Below, piece after piece: positions 45,701-56,565 of a stretch of 64,000 nucleotides of DNA. The stretch spans positions 2,790,001-2,854,000 of the forward strand of contig JBHGNT010000002.1 of the NCBI GenBank assembly GCA_043228905.1. Direction: 5' to 3'. Every line of letters begins with the position of its first letter. Positions within the stretch are counted from its first letter, which is position 1. Made by a program: the position numbers and the translations under genes. This DNA comes from Azolla caroliniana. Its lineage: Eukaryota > Polypodiophyta. The notes below the pieces were generated by a model. It was not told the DNA's origin. It was given only the letters and a program-made list of their open reading frames with translations, and made no database searches.

Positions 45701-45946
45701 TTCCCTAAACATTGGAATTCCAAATGTAATACACAAACTTGTGAAATTCCAAATATATTGATTTTGTTATGGGGAAGCAGGGGGGATGAAAACTAACAAA
45801 CACGATGATATGATAAATAACGAGCAAGCATTGAGGCACAAAACCAAGATTGAATGTGTTTTTTGTTTACGGGGGTATATACGTTTACAAGTGCCTAATG
45901 GATGGAAGAGCTAGCATTGCATTCTTTTAGAATGGCATCGCAGATC
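42734..45946. other. Intergenic region, no gene recognised
   Basis: Open frames of up to 101 codons (42816-43121 plus, 42716-43012 and 43184-43480 minus) show no recognised motif. The rest is AT-rich and featureless to my reading. The part just below 45947 would carry the DUF2062 3' UTR. Confidence 0.5.
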
Positions 45947-48900
45947 TCATGCTATAGCCGCCTTCTGGGACGAGATTTCTCCAAGCCTGATGGAAACCTT
46001 GTGATCTACAACAGAGAACTTGCGGATAGACCATCGGAACAGTGGAACCAGAGGAACATAAAGAGCAGCAACTACAAAAGGTGCAATGACAAGCCATCCA
46101 AGCACCTGGAAAATTCATCCAAGTTCGCAATGTTTTCATATGTTTGCTGGTTTAATGAGACTGATAAGGCATATGAAGATTCGATACACAAATCGATTAC
46201 AAACCACATGAGAGATCATGCAATATGTGGCCGTGTAAACGAGGCAAAAGCATCTGAAAGATTCAATACAAGAATAGATTACAAACCACATGAGAGACCC
46301 CCCACAATAGATCTCGACTTGCCGATCCACTAATGATCTTCTTAAATGCATCCGATGTGAGCTCAAATTGTGTGGGGCTGTTGACCATCCATTCTCCAAA
46401 CCGCAGAAATGGTATTATGAGGCTACCAAGCATTTTGATTTTCAAGTCAGTATTCGATAGGTAACATCGTAAGACATAAACATCCTCTTTTTGTGCTAAG
46501 ATATTTTCTAACCAAGTTTTAGATCTTTTTTGACTGAACATATCGATGTAAATTTGAGAGAGTGAGCATAATTTTGTAAGTTTTACAAAACACTAGCAAG
46601 ATAGTATCAAATACATACATCCAAAGTCAGCATTAAGGAAATAACTTTATTTTAATCAGTAAATTCAATACCTGAGCTCAACAGGTGTTGCTATGAAATT
46701 GGCAAGCATTAGTGTTGGGGTGTGACATCTAGAACCAAGAATTGCAGCAGCTATGCCACAAAGAAATACTGTAACCCCTGTTGAAGAATGGAAAGATGCA
46801 TTTGTAAAGCACATTTTATCCTAATGGAAAGAAACACATTATTAATTTTCACTCCATGTTTGTCATACCACAAACAGGGAAAATTCCCAGAGTGATGCCT
46901 AGAGCTGCCGAAAAAGCAAGTTGCTTGGGCTCTGTACCTCTGCCATGTAGAATGAGTAATTAATAACCTCACTGATCAATATAATAGGATAGATATATGC
47001 TGAGATCAGCAGCACGATTTTATTGAATAAAGATATTTGCTTGAGTGTTTTAACGTCCAAGATAGATGTCAGAAGAAAGAAGAAAAAGTGATTAAATAAT
47101 AACACGAATAAGCATCCAGATTAAGAATCAAGCAAATGTATAGGCATTTACTTGTTCTCTTGTAAAGTGGCCTTTGTGAGATAAACAAGACTAGCAGTTT
47201 TGTTTATCCTAATTGATAGTCACTGGCATACAATTGGTGTTGTGCACACATTATGTAGTGCGTCAGATGCAACTGAAATAATAATTTGCACTATAATAAT
47301 TTGCTATCCACCTTAGGAAGGTAGACAGGTGGTATGGGTCCTTTGACTTCTTTCTGGAGCTTTCCTACCACTGAAAATCTCGCCCATTTTACTAGCAGAT
47401 AATTGGGACCATAATAAGTTACAAGTTGAAAGGGCCCACTTTGCTTCCGTGCTTTCCAGGATGCATGATTCAGTCTCCTGTAATCTGCTCTTATGCTTGC
47501 AGCCTTTTGTTTATGGGAGAAGGGGTACTCCACCAGGCCTCACCATAATGTGCCTATACCAATCCATGTCTATCTGGCAACATGTCGAATAAACGAATAG
47601 GACATAGTCACCAGAAAAAACTCCAATTTTCTGCTTTCAGCCTCATCTAAAACCAAATCCTGGGCTTCAGCAGGATGGTTTTTATTTGTCCACAAGGAGA
47701 GCCAAAAGGAAAATACATCGGTTTTTGCGGAAGTCAATACATAAGCTTTTACATCATTAATCAAGAAATACAACGCAACAAAGCAAACAAAAGCAATACT
47801 CTAAAACGAATCTCCTCTCATTGAAACTATCTTTATCATTACAAGAGTATGTTACACTATCTTTATCATTACTTAAATCAGGTTGGATACCCTAATATGG
47901 ATCTCCTCTTATTCAAACATCTTTATAATTCACTAGAGTGTGTCACGCCATTGGAATCGGGTGGATCGATATATTAATACTCTCAATGGTTCATGCAATT
48001 GTCAGCATGAGACTTGATATTAAATTATCTTAATGACAAAATAACACTTACGGATCTTCAAAGCCCAGAGAATCATCATTACTTCCTTAAACTAAAGTGA
48101 GGTACAAGAGGATAGAAACTATGCTTGCAACTCTCCAGTACGTTTAATGTCAGATAAAACGACAATTTTCTATTTTAGTGAGTCTTTTTCCAAGATAATG
48201 CCCAGATCATTATGCTAAGGACTTTCCCAACAAGGACTTGGGACTGTTATATTTGAGACCTTCATTCACAGGGCTTCTGTCATCGGTTCACCCATCATAA
48301 GGTGAATGGCATATAAAGGTAATATCTAGTAACCTTTATATCCTCCCACGTATAGTTGTAATCTACTTAAATGAATGATGCCATTTATAAATATTATTTT
48401 AATAACCCATTTATAATGTATCTGCCAAACATCTCACATTAAACACTCTAGAAAGGGATACACTTGAGACTCCTTTAAAGAAAGAGAGAGACTAACATTG
48501 TGAATGGCATATAAAGGTAATATTCTATAAACCTTTATATCCTCCCAAGTATAAAAGTAAAACTATAAACCTTTTACAAAAATCTATCATCCTAACATAC
48601 TCATTATGGCTAATTCTTAAGTCATTCTCTCCCCTTAATCGCTTTCTTAATCTCAAGGAATCGGCAATGGCTCGGTTATCCAAGCCAAACCGGTTTGGGG
48701 GTTCTCAACCGTGGGCTGAACCGAACCGAACCAATCCCTAAACAGGTTAAGCCTATACCGGTTTGGCACAAACAGGTTAAGCTCTATATGGGTGGTTGAT
48801 GTCTACAATTTCCTCTTTTGGTGATTTCATCTTGGTAATTAGTAATTGGCAACAGCTGGGTTCAAGCCTAAACCATTTTGCTAAAACGTTAGGGGTTTAG

Positions 48901-51900
48901 CGACGGGCTCAGCTCCGCTTTGGCTTGAGCCTGTTTAAACGGTTTGAGCTCAGTTCGGCTCAACTTGACCCTGCAAAACCGGTTAAGCCAGTTATGTCAT
49001 TTAATAATTAGGTCATTTTTCTCTAAAAGTTAGAACTTCAGAGAGAGTGTAAACTCAACAAACTTAGAAGCTGAGAGTCAACTATTGAGTCTCAACACAG
49101 ACATCAGAGAGAGAGGGAGAGAGGGAGTGAGATAGAGGGAGAGGGAGCCTACATAGTGCACGGTGACGAGAACCTCCTTCTATTGAGCTTAGAGCACCTC
49201 CTGCAGCTTGCACGCCTTCAGGCTTCTACGGACAGCATACTGTCCCCCAGGTACATGTTTTCTTGCTTTTATGATGTTTTATAATGAGTTTAAGTTTTAA
49301 CCCTAGGCAAACACCAATCGCATGCTCTTTACTCTCTTTGCAAAACCCTCGCAGCTTGCAACTTGATTCCTAGCTCCCACGACTACGCTTAAGCTAAGGC
49401 GATGAGTAAGAACCACCGCCAACCATCAATTGTTACATTTTTTATTATTTATTTTTGTCATTTTATTTTGTTTCGTGTTGCAGTTTTCAGTAGTAAACTG
49501 CGCTTAATGAGCCTTTCGTGTCAAAATTTTCTTATTTTTTTAGAGTTGATTTTTTGGTGGTTGTATTTTAATCACATGTACTGGTTAATTGTTTCTTCAT
49601 CCATTCCGTTAACGATAACTGTCAATTAGTATTAATCACTAGTTGAAGGTATTAACTTCTCGAGACAATCTAGATCTTGGACAGAGAATATTAGTACAGT
49701 TTAGAGGCTAAAGTGTACCCTTCAAGGCTTGCAGTTAAAGGCCTTGTAAGGTTTCAACACATGCATACAAACTCACCACTCGGCCTTGTCATACTGAACT
49801 ATTGTATATAGTGTCAACAGTCAACAAGAAGTATAATGTTGAGGTTTGTCTCATAATGTTTCAACTACTTTTGTCGTATAGACATGTTTCTATCATGTAC
49901 ATAACAGAAACCATCATATTGAGATTGAAAACTTCAATAGAAAACCATCGTGCACAGGTATTGTCAACCATCATGTTGAGCTCATAGTAAACCATGTTAC
50001 GGTTTTCATGCCTCAAGCAGAACCATTCTTTTGAGCTCACTATAAACCATATTGAGATTTTAAACCTCAACCCGAACCATCATGTTGAGGTTTTCAAACC
50101 TCAACCAAAACCATCGTGTTGAGCTCATTGTAAACAATCATGTTGAGATTGTAAACCACCCCACCTTTGTGTTGAGCTCATCAACAGCCATTGTCTAGAA
50201 TTCAACCTCAACTATCATGTTGAGTTTACAGCATAATCATGTAGAAACAGTCAACAGCTTTCACTGTGATGAACCATCATGGTGATCTATCGTGGCGAAA
50301 AATCATGTTCACTAAAAAAGAAAAAGTACACACGAACAATATAGTAAAACATAAACAGTTTCTCTCTATATAGATGCATACATCTCTACACGCATCAAAC
50401 AAGTCCCATTGTGTAAGTTTCTCGTGTACAACTCCCTGTCTGTGTCCGACAAATCAAACTTATACTAAGGTATCCAATGGTTTGGTTTCCGAGGTTCGCA
50501 AGAACCTTTGAAAAGTGCACCTCCCATACCACTCAACCACAAAAAGACCAAGGCCGGGCTAAGTGATTGGCTTAAAAATATAGACCTAAACAAGATTTGT
50601 GAGACAACATCAACTAATACACCCACCTCCTTTCAGAAGGGTTGGCCAAAGTTCACCTTAGATAACCTCATCCACACCAAAGAAGATGTCCTCCTTGAAT
50701 TCAAACCCTGGAATAAAGAGATCGATCTCTGGTTGGACGAACTAGCAAAGAGAAAAACAATAGCCTGCTAGTACAAAGAGATGTTGAATGCAGAAATTGC
50801 TAAAGCTTGTAAACACAACATATGTACCACCAGATTCACAGACCACGGCTAGGCCTAACTTTGATAGCACTTCTATAGGCCATGAGGAACCCCCCAATAA
50901 GATCCCAAACTAGGACTCCACCAATGACCCAAGCAAAGAATACCAAAAACTCTAAGACAGTAACCCCAACGACTCACGCACCTAATTCAAAATTTTCTAT
51001 ACAAAAGCTATTGACTTTAGTGGACCGAGGGCGGAAATCCACTCCCGACAAGATGGACTATTACCTAGAGTAAGAAAAGATCAACAATTAGATCTCCAAT
51101 GGAAATTTCTATTGCCTATCTACACCTAGAATTTAAGAAGATAATGTGGCTTTGCGACAGAGACTCCTACACCTTAAGGTGTCCTAGCTAATAAAAGAAG
51201 TATATAGGACAGCCAGGCTCCCCATGCTAGAGAAAAGACATCTTGAGTCAATCTTGGCTAGGCCAGTAGTGTTCACTATAGGAGAAGTCCTAAGATTAGA
51301 CCCTCAACCATGGCATGATCTACTTCAATGAGTGCAAAGACACAGCCAAGATGGACACAGGGAACCTATAGTCACAATCCCACATATAACAGCCCCAAAA
51401 TCACTAGAATACACATTGGGCAGCAACACCTTTTGAAACCGATAATACGAGTTTCACACTTATAATGGCAAATGGTATCACCCCTCCAACAATACTTGAT
51501 ATCGGAGCAGAAGGTTTGGTATTATAAGTTATGACCGTTGGTAAAGGTAGTCCTAAGATGGCTCAGGCAGATATTAAACTCTGGATGGCTAATTGCTCAA
51601 TTCAACTGTAAAAGGGCATCATTAATGGACTTTGTGAATGATGTCCTCTACATGAGAAAAGAGAATAAGTGTTACTGAGTGCAAGTTACACTCAAAAGGT
51701 GCACAAAAAGAAAGGTGACCTGCTCACGGACGATCAATCTATGACCACATATTTCGAAGCAAGGTTGTTGGCATGGGAAGCAGGTAACGATCCTGATTAT
51801 CTTTGAGATGATGGCTGGAATCTAAGGATAGCCCATCTTCCTAAATGAGCTATGATTCAATCATGAATTAGGTGGATATGCTCGATACCACAGGGATGCA

Positions 51901-54505
51901 GCCATTCGGAAACCCAATGTTGCAATGCAAATGGCTAAATTATCATGAACACCCTGGGAAGCACGCATTGCATAGACATCCAGCGCATGTCACAGATGTA
52001 CACCAACTCCTCTACCTCCTTTGTGATTGCAGCCATTAACCTGTCCTGCTGATGTGAGGCTCACTGCCACATCATAAATCATCTCTTAATCTTTTCTTAT
52101 AAATCCTCATTGACATACATCATGTCCTATTGTTCCACATTCACCATCAAGTAAGCATGATAGCTCACCTGAATTCGGGAGGCTAAATTCTCATTAATAA
52201 GTATCGTGTCCAACTGTTCCACATTCAACATTAAATAAGCATGATAGCTCGTCTGAATTTGCAGATCTAAGGTATTTAACTTATCCTAGGATACATGTGT
52301 GTTATTTAGCAGACACATTAGGTCACTTTTCTAGGTCACTGCCAAATCAGAAATCCTCTTTTATCTTTTCCAATAAATTCTCATTAACAAGTCTTGTGTC
52401 CAACTGTTCCACATTCAACATTAAATAAGCATTATAGGTTGTCTGAATTTACAGATCTAAGGTATTTAACTTATCCTAGTATACTGTGCTATTTAGCGGA
52501 CATATTAGGTCACTTTTCTAGTAATACTCACCTCTCGCATTGGCACGAGGCATTGAGTATGTTAAAATATCTTTCAGAGAGGGCTGATTATGGCATAGCC
52601 CATTCCAATCGTGATGAAGTCTACAGTTCCTCTACCTCTGATCTAGCACAATTTGAACATCAATTTCAGGGTATTATTTGGTGTCTAAAGGACCATAGTG
52701 GACCTATTTCTTAGTTTAGTAAGAAGTAAACTTCTGTGTCAGCTTCTTCAACTAAATCAACGTACAAAGAAGATTTGGTCGTTACATCTAAAGATTTGTG
52801 GGTAATGCATTTGAAAAGGGCTCAGAAGATATGCATAATCAATGACGACCACAAATAACTATCTGTTTGTACAGTCAAAGTGAAATTGCCTTCGCAGGGA
52901 ATCCTAGGGAACACTTTAGAATGTAAAAAGTTAATTTGACAGAATCACATTTGAGTATCATCCTTCAAAGAACAATCTTGCAAATATGTTCACCCACACT
53001 CTTGACACCTAAAGATCAATTGTCAAAGAAGTGGTATTTGTCCTTCCTCAGAATGTAACTGAAGAAGACGATATTAGGGTTTATAAGTTTTGATTTGGGG
53101 ATGTCTTGCTGCTTATCGATAAAATAGATTTCAGTTTTCAAGTCAGCAATATCAAATTAATCTAGAGCATGGTTTTACTACCTTTGGGGTTTTCAGCTGA
53201 AGAGCTGGAAAAGCATCATCCTATTTCAATTTGGTGTTTCAAAAAAATCCTTTGATTGAGTTCATCAGAGTGCCATCTTAATCTGTTGAGCAACTGCCCT
53301 GGTAAGAAAGTATAACAAAGGTGGATAACTTCTGATACTATTAGGATTCCACCAGTCTCTAGAAATGGTGATTCATCATCCAGCTATTTAATAATGTACT
53401 CAGCTTAGCCATGCACTAAGATTTTGAGATAAAGTATGCCAATTTTGAAGTTAAAGATGAAAGGGCTAGAGAAGTCGGATGGTGCATGGAACTGCATTTC
53501 TTTTCTGCCATGATGTAACCATGTTATGAACAGGGTTAAGAGTGGATATTATTGGGATGAGCACCATGCTCTCTTTTTTAAAGATCCATTGCTCTATTAT
53601 GGTAAAAAAATCATACTTGATAAGACCCATCCATCCTGTTTATGGTCCAAAAGCAGAAATGTTATACCTTCATAATTCCCAGCCGTGACAATGATACAAC
53701 TGTTGACGTCAAATCATACATGTCAAGCACTGTGTTAAAAATCTTCCATAACATCGTTCCTGTGGTGGACAATCCAATCATCGAGTGATGAGATAACCGC
53801 ATATGAGAGAGAAAGGTGAAGGGAAGAAATGAGTTAATGTATTAGAAATATGAAACCCACAATGATAGTAATGCTAATCGGGTAAGTTAGATATATCACG
53901 GAGTAGCCGGTAATATTATATGAAAGAAAAACAAATATCTCTAGTTTTCCACAAAGATTTCTCACAATTGCTTGTACCAAAAAGAAAATACAAAGGAAGT
54001 GACCAAGCCGATCCAATCAATGATAAAAGTCAGAACTGCTAGATAAAAATGATACTTCAAAGATCAAATGCATTAATATGGAGTTAAATGGAATGCTTAA
54101 AATGCTCCTTCGCCTTCATCCTTCAGATCTTTCCATTTTCGTCGCATTCTTAGACATGATCTAGGATTTCCTGATAACGATGAGCGTGGGAGCTAGTATT
54201 CTCTCATCATTTATGATCTTTCAGTGTTTTTGTTACCAGTTTTACACATGATCTACGGACTCTGATGATGAAGATGATGAATTAACAACGAATGACATCG
54301 ATGAGGGGGGGGAAACTTCCGCTGCTATGTCATGATTGTCAATAACAGATCTTTGGAGGATAGCACCCAGGGCAAACGATTTAGAGAGGCAAAAAACGGA
54401 GGATTTAGAGTCTAACCTGCGCAAGATGAGGATAACAGGGTCGGCTAGGTTAGTCTTCCACCAACGCCTGAGCCAGTTGGAGGCAGTGGCGGTGCTGGGC
54501 TTCAT
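45947..54505 (-). CDS. DUF2062-domain membrane protein
   Basis: Five exons join in phase: 54505-54417, 46939-46869, 46777-46672, 46422-46287 and 46105-45947, giving 186 residues, usual for this small plant family. Exon 1 encodes NWLRRWWKTNLADPVILILR, and its last codon is completed by the first base of exon 2 (R-GTEPKQLAFSAALGITLGIF). The domain continues with CGVTVFLCGIAAAILGSRC, MLANFIATPVEL, PFLRFGEWM and FELTSDAFKKIISGSASRDL. It ends with a second hydrophobic stretch, LGWLVIAPFVVAALYVPLVP. Two membrane-spanning regions are predicted by eye. Biochemical function is not known to me. Intron 1 is about 7.5 kb and holds retroelement remnants and repeats, all other introns being short. An in-frame ATG at 54589 would add 28 residues. 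All borders are GT..AG and phases agree, so I consider it intact. Confidence 0.88.
47291..47773 (-). pseudogene. Decayed coding-like sequence of unknown origin
   Basis: A single minus-strand frame reads through 47773-47291 with only two or three stops (TAG near 47572, TGA near 47542). Its composition looks like real protein: AEAQDLVLDEAESRKLEFFL before the stops, then LNHASWKARKQSGPFQLVTY and KGPIPPVYLPKVD after them. I do not recognise the family. It lies inside intron 1 of the DUF2062 gene and is probably a dead insert or retrocopy fragment. Confidence 0.4.
47774..49889. other. Intron 1 of the DUF2062 gene, left-central part
   Basis: AT-rich sequence with a duplicated block (GTGAATGGCATATAAAGGTAATAT, about 48301 and 48500) and a segment with repeated GGTTAAGCC and ACCGGTTT words (about 48690-48990). 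No exon is supported. Confidence 0.5.
49890..50290. repeat. Diffuse tandem array with CCATCATGTTGAG core
   Basis: CCATCATGTTGAG, GAGCTCA(C/T)(T/A)(A/G)TAAACCAT and CCTCAACC(A/C)(A/G)AACCAT words recur about every 30-60 bases over 400 bp, partly as inverted pairs (GTTGAGGTT against AACCTCAAC). Confidence 0.75.
50460..51560 (+). mobile_element. Decayed retroelement gag-protease region
   Basis: The plus strand has a 87-codon piece (50508-50771, LSDWLKNIDLNKIC, DLWLDELAKRK). Further on it has a protease-like sequence LIMANGITPPTILDIGAEGL (about 51455-51515), where DIGAE replaces the usual D-T/S-G-A-S. Frames between them are broken. It is retroelement-derived, but the superfamily is unclear. Confidence 0.5.
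52105..52521. repeat. Partial tandem repeat block
   Basis: GTTCCACATTCAACATTAAA followed by TAAGCAT occurs at about 52212 and 52402, with a diverged copy near 52130. The two better copies extend to GGTCACTTTTCTAG, with a period of about 190 bp. Confidence 0.75.
52522..53060 (+). mobile_element. Decayed copia RT/RNase H remnant
   Basis: The plus strand encodes HWHEALSMLKYLSERADYGI (about 52540-52600), matching the copia motif H-W-x-A-x-R-x-L-x-Y-L-x-G-T. RNase H-like text with several stops follows down to about 53010, where NMFTHTL resembles the DxFTKPL tail. It lies in intron 1 of the DUF2062 gene in the opposite orientation to that gene. Confidence 0.65.
53061..54416. other. Intron 1 of the DUF2062 gene, right end
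   Basis: AT-rich sequence without supported exons. A minus-strand open frame of 60 codons (53834-54016) has no motif. The intron ends at the exon 1 donor AG|GTTAGA at 54416. Confidence 0.5.
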
Positions 54506-56026
54506 GGTGATGGCCTCCTGCCTCAGGGGGTGAGCCTCTGCTACGGCGGCGGCTGCTCTGTTTTTCTCAGTCTCCTCTGCAGGTATCATGAATGGAAATG
54601 GAAATGGAATGAAGAAGAAGTGAAATTGCCCATCAAGAGAAAGAAGAAGCCATGCATGGGAGTGGGATGGGCGGACGGATGGGCGGGGGCTCGGCCAAAT
54701 CGGCCATCGGACCCGGCCACTGGCCACCTCTTCGGCATGGGTGTCCGCCCGCCCACTTGGTGCTCTCCGTCCATGAGAGCAAACCCTCGTAGATCGATCG
54801 GGATTCCGGACATGGGACACGCTCTTTCCAAAACGCCCCTTTCTCCCCCCATCACGTGGAACCGTGAATCCTCTTTGCTTAGTCCTAGTGTCTCGAACAC
54901 GTCCGGCCTCTTTGATTAGTCTTCGTGTCCTCTTTGCTTTCTTAATCTCATGTCCGAACTATCCTCTCTCTGGTGTCTTGGACCCATACATATTCCCTTA
55001 CGGATTTGAGGCCATTCAAATGTCGTGCAATCGTATTCATCTATATTTTTCTCATATGACAAGAATCTAGGATGCTCTCAAAGCGAAAAACTGCTTGTAT
55101 GGTTAAAAGATGTCGTTGCATAATCAATTCCAAGTCTCTTCATCTCTTTGTGAATACGATTACCTTTCGGCAACATTTCCAAAATCCTACTCCTTTCATG
55201 AGATGATTCTTGGGGTTGGAACCATGAGTTCTCATCTAGTTCACAAATCCTAATTTAAATGACAATCGTGTGCACATTGGTCGATGACCAACAACACACA
55301 ACGACACTAGGCAACAATCATTCATGCACATATCCAAGAAAGTATATTACTAAGGATAGAACTTAGACTCAACAAGCCCAAAAGACCCATGACCATACAT
55401 ACTCTTAAGGAAATATAAAACACACCATATCGAATAATTTATTTAATACATGTGAATGCCAATCCTGAATGGGAGATTAAGGAGTATGACAACCATGCAT
55501 TAAGAACTAGAAACATAATCATCATTCGCAAAGAGATACTCAGATATGTATAGGAATATGCAAGCATCGCTTCGTCCAACATAAGTACACTAAGTGTTTA
55601 TTGTTTGGTATGAATTAAAACAGATGCATTTAGGCATAGATTTCATCCAACTTAAGTACCAATACATATACAATACTAGCACCACCATTTTCCTTAAGAA
55701 TTTTCATGGTAAACAGATACATGAGGGTATAGATTCATCCAACTTAAATACAAATACATATGATTAAAGATACACGTAGGCATAGATTTCATCCAACTTA
55801 AGTACAAATGCATATAATTAACCAGCGCCAACATTTTACTACATATTTTATCCATAACTACGTATATGTAATTTTTTGGAAAATATTAGGATTTGAGCTT
55901 GATACTTCATAAATTATCAAATTGAAGGACTTACGCACAAGAATTTCATTGGTTAAAAAATCCTCCTAGGTGTATGTAGGAATTGTAGGAATAGGAATTT
56001 AACTGCTTGATGTCCAAATCACCAAT
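54506..56026. other. Region between the DUF2062 start and DnaJ end
   Basis: The first 400 bases are GC-rich and would carry the DUF2062 promoter and 5' UTR. Open frames on both strands there reflect composition. From about 55100 the sequence is AT-rich, with a loosely repeated CATAGATTTCATCCAACTTAAGTAC word (about 55640, 55730 and 55790). Confidence 0.5.
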
Positions 56027-56188
56027 AGGAATTTAATCTTCTTCATTTTATCACCAATGCAAACTCTCATTACAGATTACAAAGGGGTTTGCCAATGTTA
56101 ATTTAAGAGGAATTTAATCTTCTTCATTTTATCACCAATGCAAACTCTCATTACAGATTACAAAGGGGTTTGCCAATGTTAATTTAAG
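56027..56188. repeat. Perfect 81-bp tandem duplication
   Basis: Two head-to-tail copies (56027-56107, 56108-56188) of a unit starting near AGGAATTTAATCTTC and containing CAAAGGGGTTTGCCAATG. I find no difference between the copies apart from the first few bases. Confidence 0.93.
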
Positions 56189-56565
56189 AGCACATTTTTT
56201 TCATTTTGCTACTTAACACACCATTGCAACCTTTCTGTCATAATGTTAATACAGGAAGCGAGGGAGTTAAAAATAGGGAGAAAAGACAAATTTCCACTCA
56301 AATATCTTTGTTTTGACTAATCAAACATGGTTCTTACAAACAAACACATGATCTCATGTAATCAATCTATGACAGTCAGCCATTCAGCAGTGTCATCACC
56401 AGATTGTACATAGTAAATTCATACTATTGTTGATGCATGAGAGAGAGATTAGCCCAACCCAAATTCTAATCACTAAAACCCGCCATTCTTTTATATAAGA
56501 AACTTCTGTGCCCAAACTCTTTCCATTTCCTAAGTTTAAAACAATAATAACACAATCGGAGCAAA

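Noticed and set aside
48041-48080. Possible first exon of the DUF2062 gene (minus-strand frame ending before GTAAGT near 48053)
   Set aside because: The phase does not join exon 2 without losing conserved residues, whereas the exon at 54505-54417 joins exactly and carries the family N-terminus.
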